Shown here: positions 9,137 through 18,118 of the stretch, one piece after another
How the letters are laid out: each line of letters opens with the position of its first letter
Position numbering within the stretch: the first letter of the stretch is position 1
DNA from: Alistipes sp.
GTDB lineage: Bacteria; Bacteroidota; Bacteroidia; Bacteroidales; Rikenellaceae
Length of the DNA: 64,000 nt
Assembly (NCBI GenBank): GCA_021201825.1
Contig: JAJQED010000003.1
Coordinates: 177,541-241,540 of the forward strand
Direction: 5' to 3'
The notes under the pieces: generated by a model
What the model was told of the DNA's origin: nothing
Database searches by the model: none
What the model saw: the letters and a program-made list of their open reading frames with translations, nothing else
Translations under genes and position numbers: made by a program

Positions 9137-9769
9137 TTAATGTTTCGAGAGGTAATCCGATACTCCCTCGTTGGTTGCGTTCATAGCTTCCTTTCCTTTG
9201 GTCCAGTTGGCCGGGCACACTTCGCCGTTCTCTTCGAAATGCTGTAGGGCGTCAACCACCCGCAGGGCTTCGTCGACGTTACGTCCGATGGGCAGGTCGT
9301 TGATCACGCAATGGCGTACGATACCCTCCTTGTCGATAAGGAATAGCCCGCGGTAAGCCACCGGGTTGCCGTCGTAGAGCAGCGAATCCTCTTCGTCGGC
9401 CATGTAGTTACCGGCAAGCACCCCGAAATTCTCGGATACCGTCTTGGTGAAGTCGGCAATAAGCGGGTACGTTACCCCCTGGATGCCGCCCTTGTTCTTG
9501 GGCTGCTGCAGCCAGGCGAAATGGGAATACTCCGAATCCACCGAACATCCGACGACCTGAACACCCCGTTTTTCGAACTCGCCGAGTTTTTCCTGGAACG
9601 CATGCAGTTCCGTAGGACATACGAACGTGAAGTCCATCGGGTAAAAGAACAGTACCACGTACTTATTTCCTTTATACTGGTCCAAAGTGAAATTGTTCAC
9701 TATTTCGCATCCGTTAACCACGGCGGTAGCGTCGACTTTCGGTGCAGGTCTTCCTATCAATGATCTCAT
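9137..9769 (-). CDS. Typical 2-Cys peroxiredoxin (Prx1/AhpC type)
   Basis: A 210-residue thiol peroxidase. Peroxidatic Cys51 lies in FYPMDFTFVCPTEL and the resolving Cys, about residue 185, in GEVCPANW. The protein reduces hydrogen peroxide and organic peroxides in the cytoplasm. The PMDFTFVCPTE form and the C-terminal tail are closer to the Prx1 class than to the 187-residue E. coli AhpC. No ahpF is adjacent, so thioredoxin is the likely reductant. An exact -7 box lies about 33 bases upstream of the start. The gene is divergent from the PfkB kinase. The family call is certain; the electron donor is inference. Confidence 0.94.
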   Translation of the reverse strand: MRSLIGRPAPKVDATAVVNGCEIVNNFTLDQYKGNKYVVLFFYPMDFTFVCPTELHAFQEKLGEFEKRGVQVVGCSVDSEYSHFAWLQQPKNKGGIQGVTYPLIADFTKTVSENFGVLAGNYMADEEDSLLYDGNPVAYRGLFLIDKEGIVRHCVINDLPIGRNVDEALRVVDALQHFEENGEVCPANWTKGKEAMNATNEGVSDYLSKH

Positions 9770-9801
9770 AATCTTTATTTTTGATTTGGTTTTTTGTACT
9801 G

Positions 9802-9809
9802 CAAATATA
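9802..9809 (-). promoter_or_regulatory. -7 box of the peroxiredoxin gene
   Basis: Read on the minus strand the bases are TATATTTG, an exact TAnnTTTG match. Transcription would start near 9796 with a leader of about 27 bases. No -33 element is seen at the normal spacing. Confidence 0.6.
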
Positions 9810-9930
9810 AACGTTGTCCCCGGTCTAAAATTGCAAAAACGAGAGTATTAATTTATAACCTTATAAGTTTTGTTTATATAGCGGGTAAGCATAAAATTTA
9901 CTACATTGTTTGCCTTAAAACTTCATAAGG

Positions 9931-10821
9931 ATGGATAAAGATATAAAGAGGACCGTTATCGGTATCGGGGAGATCCTATGGGATGTTTTTCCCGTGCGAA
10001 AGGTGCTCGGGGGAGCTCCGGCCAATTTCGCTTACCATATTTCGCAGTTCGGGCTTGAGGGGATCGCCGTGAGTGCCGTTGGCGACGATCCTTTTGGAAA
10101 GGAAATCATAGAAACTCTGGAAGAAAGGGGGATGAAATTCCTGCTCGAACAGGTCGGCGCCCCTACGGGAACGGTTCAGGTGGAACTTTTAGGGGACGGT
10201 ATACCCTCCTACACTATTACGGAGGAAGTGGCCTGGGACTATATATTCTTTTCGGACCGGATGGAGCGGCTCGCCAGTGAAGCATCCGCCGCCTGTTTCG
10301 GGACGCTGGCACAGCGTTGTCCCGACAGCCGGGAAACCATACGCCGGTTCCTTTCGGCCATGCCGGAGGGGAGCCTGCGGATTTTCGATATAAATCTGAG
10401 GGGCGATTATTACGATAAAGCCGTGATCGAAGAGTCCCTGCGGCTGGCGAACATGCTGAAAATTAACGACGAGGAGGTTAAGGTCGTTGCCGGAATGTTC
10501 GGGCTCAAGGGTTCCCTCGAGCAGGTCGCGGCAACGCTTCGGGAAAAGTTCGGGCTGGATATCGTAGTGCTTACCAAGGGTACTTCAGGCAGTTATGTGA
10601 CGGACGGGGAGTCGGAGTCCGTGCTTCCCACCCCGCAGGTGGACGTAGCCGACACGGTCGGGGCCGGTGACTCTTTCACGGCGGCATTCACGGCCGCCTA
10701 TCTCCACGGATGGAACATAAGGGATGTCCATCGGCTGGCCGTGGATGTCTCGGCTTATATTTGCGGCTGCCACGGGGCTATGCCGGTTCTTCCGGGGTCC
10801 CTGCGTGACGTGTTCATGTAA
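9931..10821 (+). CDS. PfkB family sugar kinase, fructokinase-like
   Basis: A 296-residue kinase of the ribokinase fold. The N-terminus has GIGEILWDVFP and KVLGGAPANFAYH, the substrate-lid GG motif. The C-terminal signature DTVGAGDSFTAAF contains the catalytic Asp and anion hole. The family phosphorylates sugars, often fructose, with ATP in the cytoplasm. It is transcribed divergently from the peroxiredoxin gene and is 59 bases upstream of a membrane protein gene on the same strand. No transporter or glycosidase is linked, so the substrate is unproven. Confidence 0.88.
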   Translation: MDKDIKRTVIGIGEILWDVFPVRKVLGGAPANFAYHISQFGLEGIAVSAVGDDPFGKEIIETLEERGMKFLLEQVGAPTGTVQVELLGDGIPSYTITEEVAWDYIFFSDRMERLASEASAACFGTLAQRCPDSRETIRRFLSAMPEGSLRIFDINLRGDYYDKAVIEESLRLANMLKINDEEVKVVAGMFGLKGSLEQVAATLREKFGLDIVVLTKGTSGSYVTDGESESVLPTPQVDVADTVGAGDSFTAAFTAAYLHGWNIRDVHRLAVDVSAYICGCHGAMPVLPGSLRDVFM

Positions 10822-10880
10822 CCGGGAGGACGTTTGGTGCCTAATTTGCGTTTGCCCGGTAAACCGTTAAGGCAACCGCA

Positions 10881-11471
10881 ATGGCTAAAAAGACACCGGT
10901 CCAACGCAGGGACAGGGGATTGAAATACCTGCTCTATGGGACAATATTCCTGCTCGGCACGGCCGCCGGGATCGCGATAAGGCATTACTACAATATCCCG
11001 ATGATAGAGAGTATCAATATCATCGACGTCGCCACACTTATCGTTACCATTTTCCTGGCGGTCTATATCCCCGGGGTCTTCGACCGGCAGATGGAGGTCC
11101 GCCAGGATAAAAAGGAGCTTATCGAACACCGTATCGGCGACCTGCAGGAACAGTTGCGTCAGGTGGACCGGCAGGTCCAGCGCGGGCAGTTGTCCGAAAA
11201 AGAAAGGGAGTTACTGATGAACTCCCTAGAGGTTGCGGCGAACCGCTTCGGCACTATAATAACCCTTTTCGATTACCTTGGACTCGACGATACCTTTACC
11301 GATGATACATCCCGAATCCGTGATCTGCTCTCCTCCCTATGTGACCTGCTGAATAAGGCCCGTCTCCGGGATGGGGATTATTCAGGGGAAGTGCGCCGGG
11401 AGGAAGAGCGCCTCTATAACGAGATCGACAAGCAGACCAGCCTGTTGGTATTCCGTATCAGCGATATCTGA
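10881..11471 (+). CDS. Two-helix membrane protein with coiled-coil tail, unknown function
   Basis: A 196-residue protein with a basic N-terminus (KKTPVQRRDRGLKYL) and two predicted membrane helices at about residues 14-33 and 46-65. The rest is charged and helical, with a likely coiled coil around residues 75-115 (LIEHRIGDLQEQLRQVDR). I recognise no family. It follows the PfkB kinase by 59 bases and converges on the small acidic protein gene with only 11 bases between them. Confidence 0.65.
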   Translation: MAKKTPVQRRDRGLKYLLYGTIFLLGTAAGIAIRHYYNIPMIESINIIDVATLIVTIFLAVYIPGVFDRQMEVRQDKKELIEHRIGDLQEQLRQVDRQVQRGQLSEKERELLMNSLEVAANRFGTIITLFDYLGLDDTFTDDTSRIRDLLSSLCDLLNKARLRDGDYSGEVRREEERLYNEIDKQTSLLVFRISDI

Positions 11472-11482
11472 CTTTCGGGTTG

Positions 11483-11671
11483 TTATCCTATATCGAAATC
11501 GTCCTCGTGGTCGCCGAACATTCCGTTCGGTACCCCGGGCCTTTCGTCGACCAGTACGTCGCTGTCGGGATCGTCATGGTAATTGGGTTCGTTGCGGCGT
11601 ATCTCTTCCTGGATCCGGTCGGCCTCGAGTTCGAGGCTGTCTTCTTTCGGCTCTATTTTGTCGATGTCCAT
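11483..11671 (-). CDS. Small acidic hypothetical protein
   Basis: A 62-residue acidic protein (MDIDKIEPKEDSLELEADR) with several Asp/Glu clusters and no signal. It begins 7 bases after the aldehyde dehydrogenase stop on the same strand, which suggests cotranscription and supports it being a real gene. No domain is recognised. Confidence 0.5.
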   Translation of the reverse strand: MDIDKIEPKEDSLELEADRIQEEIRRNEPNYHDDPDSDVLVDERPGVPNGMFGDHEDDFDIG

Positions 11672-11678
11672 ACGAGTG

Positions 11679-13064
11679 TCAGTATGCCGCGTCCGGGGTT
11701 GTTACCCGGATGAGCTTCGGGTTCATAAATTCCAGTATACCGTATTCGGCATGTTCGCGGCCGTAACCCGAGTGCTTAACGCCCCCGAACGGGAATTGCG
11801 GCGCCAGACTGGTCACATGGTTAATATAAATCATACCGGTTTCGATCTGCCGGGCTATCTTCACGGCCTCTTTTACGTCCGTTCCGAAAACTGTCCCGCC
11901 GAGGCCGAAGTCGGTGTCGTTGGCAAGCCTTACCGCTTCTTCCATATCCTTGACGCTGTAGATAACCAACACCGGACCGAATATCTCCTCTTTGTAAGCA
12001 TCGGTGCCTTGCTCGACCCCTGTGATGATAGTGGGTTGCATGAACGCGCCGGGACCGTCGATCCGTTTGCCTCCCAGGACGAGTTTTGCACCCTGATCTA
12101 CCGCTTTAGCTACCTGTTCCAAAACTCCCTGGAGAGCTTTTTCGCTCGATAGGGGGCCGAGTTGGGTAGCCGGGTCCAGCGGGTCGCCGACCTTTATTTT
12201 TTCGAACAAGGCCTTGGCCTTGGCGGTGAACTCCTCCGCCTTGTCTTCCGTAACGATTATGCGCTTGGGCGATATGCAAACCTGGCCCGCATTCCACAGC
12301 CTGCCCATGCAGGCCGTTTTAACGGCGGCATCCAGGTCGGCATCCGGCATTACGATGAACGGGTCGCTGCCGCCCAGCTCGAGTGTCGACCGTTTAATAT
12401 ATTTCCCGGCCATCGAGGCGATGCTGGAACCGGCCGGTTCGCTGCCGGTAAGCGACACGCCTTTAATCCGCGGGTCGGCGACAAGTTCCGAAGCCTTTTC
12501 CCCGGGAATGAACAGGTTGGTATAGACACCCTCCGGCGTCCCGGCTGTCTTGAAGATCTGCTCCATCGTCTCGGCCGCCTGCGGTACGTTTGAGGCATGC
12601 TTCAACAAGATCGTATTGCCGCCCATGATTATCGGGGCGGCGGAGCGGGTTATCTGGTAGAACGGGAAGTTCCACGGTTGTACGCTCAGTATCACCCCGA
12701 TGGGTTCGTAGGTGATAAAAGCGCTTCCCGTATCGGTATGGATCTGCCTGTCGGCGAGGATATCCTCCCCGTTCATCGCATAATAGTCGAAAATAGCCGC
12801 ACATACGTCTATCTCCAGCTCCCCTTCGGCCGGCAGCTTGCCCATCTCGGTGGTAAAGAGCCGGGCCAGTTCGCTTTTGCGTTCCCGCAGGATATTGGCA
12901 ACCATGTGGAGCAACTGCGCCCGCTGCCCGAACGGCGTCTTTTTCCATGTGCGGAACGCCTGGTCCGCCTTTGTTACTAGTTCTTCGACCTGCCCGTCGG
13001 ACATGACGTCGAACTCTTTATCTACTTTTCCCGTGGCCGGGTTTACGGTTTTGATACTTGACAT
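11679..13064 (-). CDS. NAD(P)-dependent succinate-semialdehyde dehydrogenase family
   Basis: A 461-residue aldehyde dehydrogenase. Visible landmarks are VQPWNFPFYQ (cofactor and oxyanion Asn), TLELGGSDPFIV (catalytic Glu), GQVCISPKRI (catalytic Cys) and EIFGPV near the C-terminus. The PWNFPF and ELGGSDPF forms match the GabD/Sad class that oxidises succinate semialdehyde to succinate in the cytoplasm. Length is typical. A small acidic gene follows in the same direction. There is no GABA aminotransferase or glutamate decarboxylase nearby, so the aldehyde used in vivo is an inference from family resemblance. Confidence 0.87.
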   Translation of the reverse strand: MSSIKTVNPATGKVDKEFDVMSDGQVEELVTKADQAFRTWKKTPFGQRAQLLHMVANILRERKSELARLFTTEMGKLPAEGELEIDVCAAIFDYYAMNGEDILADRQIHTDTGSAFITYEPIGVILSVQPWNFPFYQITRSAAPIIMGGNTILLKHASNVPQAAETMEQIFKTAGTPEGVYTNLFIPGEKASELVADPRIKGVSLTGSEPAGSSIASMAGKYIKRSTLELGGSDPFIVMPDADLDAAVKTACMGRLWNAGQVCISPKRIIVTEDKAEEFTAKAKALFEKIKVGDPLDPATQLGPLSSEKALQGVLEQVAKAVDQGAKLVLGGKRIDGPGAFMQPTIITGVEQGTDAYKEEIFGPVLVIYSVKDMEEAVRLANDTDFGLGGTVFGTDVKEAVKIARQIETGMIYINHVTSLAPQFPFGGVKHSGYGREHAEYGILEFMNPKLIRVTTPDAAY

Positions 13065-13270
13065 ATAATTATGTTTTTGATTTTCGGTGGTGTTCCCGAA
13101 CTGTTAAACTTTCAAAAACTTAGCCATAAAGCCCGGCGGACGGCGGTTTTATTTTTTCTTATTTTAAACAAAAAAGGTTAAGTTATTTTGTATTGCCTAA
13201 AAATATTTATTTATTTTGTCTATATTTATAAGCTTTCTTAGAAATAATCTGAATAATACCCAAAACAGAG

Positions 13271-14521
13271 ATGAAGAGAAGACAGTTCATCAAAACTTTT
13301 GCGGGACTAACCGCTCTTACCGTAGTTCCCCGCCATGTATTGGGCAATGGTTTCGTTGCCCCGAGCGACCAGTTGACCAAAGGTGTGATCGGGGTCGGCA
13401 ATATGGGCCGGGGGCACTTCGGATATGCCGGAACCCGCCTTACCGCCATTTGCGATGTGGATACCAACCGCCTCGACGCCGCCCTTATCCAGGCCGGCGG
13501 TAACGTAAAGACCTATCATAATTACCGGGACCTGATCGAGGACCCGAACGTGGATATCGTCCATATAGCCACACCCCCTCACTGGCACGGCATAATGGCC
13601 GCCGAGGCGGCGAAAGCCGGCAAGGACATCTGGTGCGAAAAACCGATGACCCGCACCATCGGTGAGGGTAAGAAAGTTATGGAATACGTTCGCCAGAACG
13701 GTAATATTTTCCGGCTGAATACCTGGTTCCGCTTCGCCGATACTTTCTACGGGATGGACACTACGGTGGCGAAGATAAAAAAACTGGTGGACAGCGGTAT
13801 GCTCGGCTGGCCGCTGAAAGTTACGATCAGCAAACATACCGGGTTCAACTGGAAATTCTTCTGGGTTGGCAAGGAACAGCTCGAGGAGCAGCCCGTGCCC
13901 AAAGAGCTGGACTACGATATGTGGCTGGGTCCGGCGCCATACAAACCGTATAACCAACACCGTACCCACAATACGTTTCGTGGTTATTGGGATTACGACG
14001 GCGGCGGTCTCGGCGATATGGGACAGCATTATATCGACCCCGTGCAGTACCTGCTCGGCAAGGACGATACCAGTCCCGTGCTGGTTGAGATTGACGCTCC
14101 GCAACAACATTCGGATGCTGTCGGCACCTGGCGCAAGATAGAATATACATATGACGACGGCTGTAAGATAATCCTTTACGGTGAGGATCACGGCAGTCCC
14201 GACGACGCATATATCGAGGGTCCCGGAGGCAAGGTCTATCCCGGTTTCCGTTGCGATATCCCCGACTGGGAACGCAAACTTGCACAGTTCCCCGAGCCTG
14301 TTCCCCAACAGACGGATTTCGTGGAGTGTGTCCGTACCCGTAAGAAATTCGTCCTCAACGAGCAGAACGGCTTCCGTTCGAGCACCATCGTCAATATGGG
14401 CGTTATAGCCCTGCGGTTGGGCCGCAGTCTGCGATTCGACCCGCAGAAGCTGGAATTTATCGGTGACGACGCCGCGAACAGACTGTTAGACGAACTGATG
14501 CGCTCGCCGTGGAAAATTTAG
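13271..14521 (+). CDS. Gfo/Idh/MocA family oxidoreductase with Tat-type signal
   Basis: A 416-residue dehydrogenase. The N-terminus MKRRQFIKTFAGLTALTVVP is a twin-arginine signal, so the enzyme is probably exported folded with its cofactor. A Rossmann motif GVGNMGRG lies at residues 41-48 and the conserved catalytic WCEKPMTRT (EKP motif) follows. The C-terminal half is the usual GFO/IDH_C domain. The family oxidises or reduces sugar and cyclitol C-H-OH groups with NAD(P). The next gene, 25 bases downstream, carries two DUF1080 domains. DUF1080 proteins act on 3-keto sugars, so this enzyme may create the 3-keto group. That role is inferred from the pairing. The upstream region is very AT-rich. 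Confidence 0.88.
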   Translation: MKRRQFIKTFAGLTALTVVPRHVLGNGFVAPSDQLTKGVIGVGNMGRGHFGYAGTRLTAICDVDTNRLDAALIQAGGNVKTYHNYRDLIEDPNVDIVHIATPPHWHGIMAAEAAKAGKDIWCEKPMTRTIGEGKKVMEYVRQNGNIFRLNTWFRFADTFYGMDTTVAKIKKLVDSGMLGWPLKVTISKHTGFNWKFFWVGKEQLEEQPVPKELDYDMWLGPAPYKPYNQHRTHNTFRGYWDYDGGGLGDMGQHYIDPVQYLLGKDDTSPVLVEIDAPQQHSDAVGTWRKIEYTYDDGCKIILYGEDHGSPDDAYIEGPGGKVYPGFRCDIPDWERKLAQFPEPVPQQTDFVECVRTRKKFVLNEQNGFRSSTIVNMGVIALRLGRSLRFDPQKLEFIGDDAANRLLDELMRSPWKI

Positions 14522-14546
14522 CATACCAGAAAAATCTCATCCGACC

Positions 14547-17500
14547 ATGAAAAGAACGATTCTACTTATATTATTGCTGGCAACGGGCATCTGTACCGCC
14601 CCGGCCCAGCTGAGTTCCAACCGGACGGCCAATACGATGGTCTCCGATGCGCTGGCGATGCTCCCGGCAAAGGATGCCGCGACGCTGGACATTGCCATGG
14701 GCGACCTTGTCGCCACGGGTGCGACCGGGATGGAGCTTCTTACCGGGATGTTCGACAATGTGAACAATGTCCCCGTAAATTATGCCCTTAACGGCCTTTG
14801 CTATTATGTAACCGGCGACAACGGGAACGAGGCGGCCAGGGCCGTATATGAGCAGGGTATCATAGCCGGGCTCGGCAAGGCTGCGGACACCGAGGTCAAA
14901 CGATTCTATATCCAGGCCCTTGCCCGGGCCGGGTCCGATACGAGTGTGCCGGTCCTGGTAAATTATATTACCGACGGGCAGTTGGGCGAACCTGCCTTAT
15001 ACGCCCTTGCGGTTATCGGTACGCCGGATGCCCGGCAGGCGGTGAAAAACGCCGTGATGGATGGTCAGGGCGAGGCGACCGCCCTTGCGGATGCCGCCGG
15101 CTATATGCGGCTGGAGGGCATTTACCCGCAGCTGGAGAAATGGTTGAGCGACGGCAGTGCTGACACCGGAGCGGTCTATTACGCTATGGCCGGTACCGGG
15201 GAAAAGAAAGCGGTCGACAGGCTGAGTGCGATCACCCGGTCGGAGAATTTCTCTGACGCTACGGGCTCCGCAATCTTCGCCTATGAGGCGGCACTCGTTA
15301 ATTATATGGATACCGACAGGGGCGACGCCGCAAAGCGGGCAAAAAAATTAATGGGCGACGCCAAATCTAAAGGGAAAAATTCCCGCGCCATTGCCGCTTT
15401 CGAAATATATGCGGCGGCCGGCGGAAAGAACCTCGACAAGGAAGTCCTAAAGGCACTTGACGACCCCGACCGCAGCTACAGGGCCGGAATGCTCGGGGTG
15501 ATCTCGGCTTACGCCGATAAATCGCTCCTGGACCGGGTTGCCGCTAAATCGGCCAATCTTAAGGACAGTGAAGCCCGGGCGGACGCTTTCCATTTTATAG
15601 CCTCGAACAGCGACGGTTACGGGGATTATTTCGCAAGTTATGTAACCGGCACCGACGAAGAGACATCTATTGCGGCTATCGAAGCGCTCTCTTTGAACAA
15701 GTCTTACCCGATCGCGGCGGTTATGCTCGAAGTAATGGCCGGGGATGCGTCTGCGCGGGTTATCGATGCTGCCACCTCGGCACTGCTGTCGGCAAATTTC
15801 CATGGGGAGGAGCTGGGTGTCGCGGAGGCATATTCTTCGGCCGGTAGTTATGGGAAAGCGGCGATACTTACGGTATTAGGTGCTAGGCAGTTGGCCGAAT
15901 TCGCTCCGTTGGTTATCGAGGCAACGGCAGACCAAACTCCCGAAATATCTTCCGCCGCTTATATCGCGTTGCCGGGTGTATCTGGAAACATAGAGCTGCC
16001 GACCCTTTTCGGGATGCTTGACAAGGCACCCCGTGAGGCGATACCTTGTGTGCAGGATGCTATCCTGAATGCCACTTACGGAATGGACGGGGATGCTAAA
16101 CTGAATCTCTTCCGTAGTAATATGGATAAATCATCTAACAAACAGTCCTACTACAGGCTACTGGCTTCTACCGGAATGCCGGCGGCACTCGAAATGGTGC
16201 AGGATGCCTATTCGAGCGAGAACGCCGGGGGGAAAGCGGAAATAGTCAGTGCTTTCTCTGCCACCGCCGGAACGGAAGCCGCCGAATACCTATTTAAGAT
16301 CGCACAACAGGACGGAAACCAGCAGGCCCTGCATGCGTTCGTGAATTCCATCGCTTCCGCAGACCTTACTCCGGAACGCAAACTGCTGAAATACCGTGCG
16401 GCCACTGAATTGGCTACGGACGGCACCGTGCGCTCTTATATAGCAATGGAAGCGGGTAACCTGCCGATATTCCAGGCACTCATTTTCTGCGGGGAGTTCC
16501 TCGAAGACAGCGATGCCGGCGTACGGGATATGGCTGCGCAAGGGGTTATGAACATCGCCCTGGCCAACACGGATTGGTACGGGCCGGTAGTGCGCGGATT
16601 GCTCGATAAAGCCAGCGGTGCACTGTCGAATCCGGATGCCAGCTACCTCCGTCAGGCTATCGCTAACCATATGGCGGAGATACCCTCCGAGGGCGGTTTT
16701 GTTTCCTTATTTAACGGCGTGGACCTTACCGGATGGAAAGGTATCGTGGAGAACCCGATCGCCCGTGCCGCAATGGACGAAAAGGAGCTGGCCCGCAAAC
16801 AGGCCGAAGCGGACGAATTGATGCGGCGGAACTGGACTGTCGAGAACGGCTCGATAGTCTATATCGGGGACGGTTACGACAATATCTGTACCGAGGGCAT
16901 GTACGGTGATATAGAGATGTATATGGACTGGATGCTCTATCCCGAGGATGCCGAAGCCGACGGCGGGGTATACTTACGCGGGACTCCTCAGGTGCAGATA
17001 TGGCGTACCGACCGCCTCGATGTAGGCGCCCAGGTCGGCTCCGGGGGGTTGTACAATAATGCCGTCAACCCGAGCGAACCGCTTGTATATGCCGATAATC
17101 CGACCGGTGAGTGGAATACGTTCCGCATCGTGATGAAAGGCGAAAGGGTGAGCGTATGGTTGAACGGCGATCTGGTTACTGACAATGTTCCCCTCGAGAA
17201 CTTCTGGGACCGCAGCCGTCCCGTATTCCCTGTGGAGCAGATCGAGCTCCAGGGCCATACCACCCGGATCGCACATAAAAATATTTACATAAAGGAATTA
17301 CCCATGGTCGAACCTTACGAGGTGGGCGAGCAGGAACGTGCCGAGGGCTTCGAGCCCTTGTTCGACGGCCTGACGCTGGATAAATGGTACGGAAATACGG
17401 CCGATTACATTGCCGAGGACGGGAATATCGTCCTGTATCCCTCTCACGGAAGCGGAGGCAACCTGTATACGAAAGAAAAATTCGGCGACTTTATATTGAG

Positions 17501-17921
17501 GTTCGAGTTCATGCTCACTCCCGGTGCGAATAACGGAATCGGGATCCGCACCCCGGACGAGGGGGACCCGGCTTACGTCGGCATGGAGATACAGATACTG
17601 GATGACGACGACCCGATATATGCCAACCTCGAAGAATACCAATACCACGGGTCAGTTTACGGGGTTATCCCGGCCAAGCGGGGGCACCTCAAACCGCTCG
17701 GGGAATGGAACTATGAAGAGATATATGCCAACGGCAACCATATCCGGGTCACTCTTAACGGGGTGGTTATAGTGGACGGCGATATCGCCGAGGCCTCGAA
17801 GAACGGTACGCTCGACGGGAAAGGTCATGCGGGCCTCAAGAACAAACAGGGCCACGTCGCGTTCCTCGGCCACGGCTCGCTCGTAAAGTTCCGTAACCTG
17901 AGGATCAAGAGACTCGATTGA
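14547..17921 (+). CDS. HEAT-repeat protein with tandem DUF1080 (3-keto-glycoside hydrolase-type) domains
   Basis: A 1124-residue exported protein with a signal peptide ending near TAPAQ. Residues about 30-700 are alpha-helical repeats of HEAT type, rich in Ala with regular 30-40-residue periods. Two DUF1080 domains follow, the first from about residue 715 (VSLFNGVDLTGWKG) and the second from about 933 (EPLFDGLTLDKWYGN). DUF1080 is a jelly-roll domain; members have been shown to cleave 3-keto-glycosides. It starts 25 bases after the Gfo/Idh gene and ends in a strong terminator, so the two form an operon. The large HEAT scaffold joined to two catalytic-type domains is unusual. Substrate is unknown. 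Confidence 0.82.
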   Translation: MKRTILLILLLATGICTAPAQLSSNRTANTMVSDALAMLPAKDAATLDIAMGDLVATGATGMELLTGMFDNVNNVPVNYALNGLCYYVTGDNGNEAARAVYEQGIIAGLGKAADTEVKRFYIQALARAGSDTSVPVLVNYITDGQLGEPALYALAVIGTPDARQAVKNAVMDGQGEATALADAAGYMRLEGIYPQLEKWLSDGSADTGAVYYAMAGTGEKKAVDRLSAITRSENFSDATGSAIFAYEAALVNYMDTDRGDAAKRAKKLMGDAKSKGKNSRAIAAFEIYAAAGGKNLDKEVLKALDDPDRSYRAGMLGVISAYADKSLLDRVAAKSANLKDSEARADAFHFIASNSDGYGDYFASYVTGTDEETSIAAIEALSLNKSYPIAAVMLEVMAGDASARVIDAATSALLSANFHGEELGVAEAYSSAGSYGKAAILTVLGARQLAEFAPLVIEATADQTPEISSAAYIALPGVSGNIELPTLFGMLDKAPREAIPCVQDAILNATYGMDGDAKLNLFRSNMDKSSNKQSYYRLLASTGMPAALEMVQDAYSSENAGGKAEIVSAFSATAGTEAAEYLFKIAQQDGNQQALHAFVNSIASADLTPERKLLKYRAATELATDGTVRSYIAMEAGNLPIFQALIFCGEFLEDSDAGVRDMAAQGVMNIALANTDWYGPVVRGLLDKASGALSNPDASYLRQAIANHMAEIPSEGGFVSLFNGVDLTGWKGIVENPIARAAMDEKELARKQAEADELMRRNWTVENGSIVYIGDGYDNICTEGMYGDIEMYMDWMLYPEDAEADGGVYLRGTPQVQIWRTDRLDVGAQVGSGGLYNNAVNPSEPLVYADNPTGEWNTFRIVMKGERVSVWLNGDLVTDNVPLENFWDRSRPVFPVEQIELQGHTTRIAHKNIYIKELPMVEPYEVGEQERAEGFEPLFDGLTLDKWYGNTADYIAEDGNIVLYPSHGSGGNLYTKEKFGDFILRFEFMLTPGANNGIGIRTPDEGDPAYVGMEIQILDDDDPIYANLEEYQYHGSVYGVIPAKRGHLKPLGEWNYEEIYANGNHIRVTLNGVVIVDGDIAEASKNGTLDGKGHAGLKNKQGHVAFLGHGSLVKFRNLRIKRLD

Positions 17922-17944
17922 AACCCGTAAAAAGTGGGATGAAG

Positions 17945-17969
17945 TACCGCCGGGAATATCCCGGCGGTA
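17945..17969 (+). terminator. Terminator of the Gfo/Idh-DUF1080 operon
   Basis: A perfect 11-bp stem (TACCGCCGGGA / TCCCGGCGGTA) with an ATA loop is followed by TTTGTTTT. It lies 24 bases after the stop codon. Confidence 0.88.
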
Positions 17970-18061
17970 TTTGTTTTATCGGCATCGGTAAAATTACGGA
18001 CGATAAGGCTTTATACTTATCTTCGCGTAAGTCTAAATCCTCTCTTTTAGGCTTTTTACCG

Positions 18062-18094
18062 TATTGATGTTTACCGTACTTCGGCCCAACTTTG
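18062..18094 (+). promoter_or_regulatory. Candidate promoter of the pst-cys operon
   Basis: TATTG at 18062-18066 and CAACTTTG at 18087-18094 (one mismatch to TAnnTTTG) are about 20 bases apart. Transcription would begin near 18100, leaving about 19 bases before the ATG at 18119. The match is imperfect and the call is tentative. Confidence 0.35.
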
Positions 18095-18118
18095 CCTTGT
18101 TATAGAAATACGTGGAAT

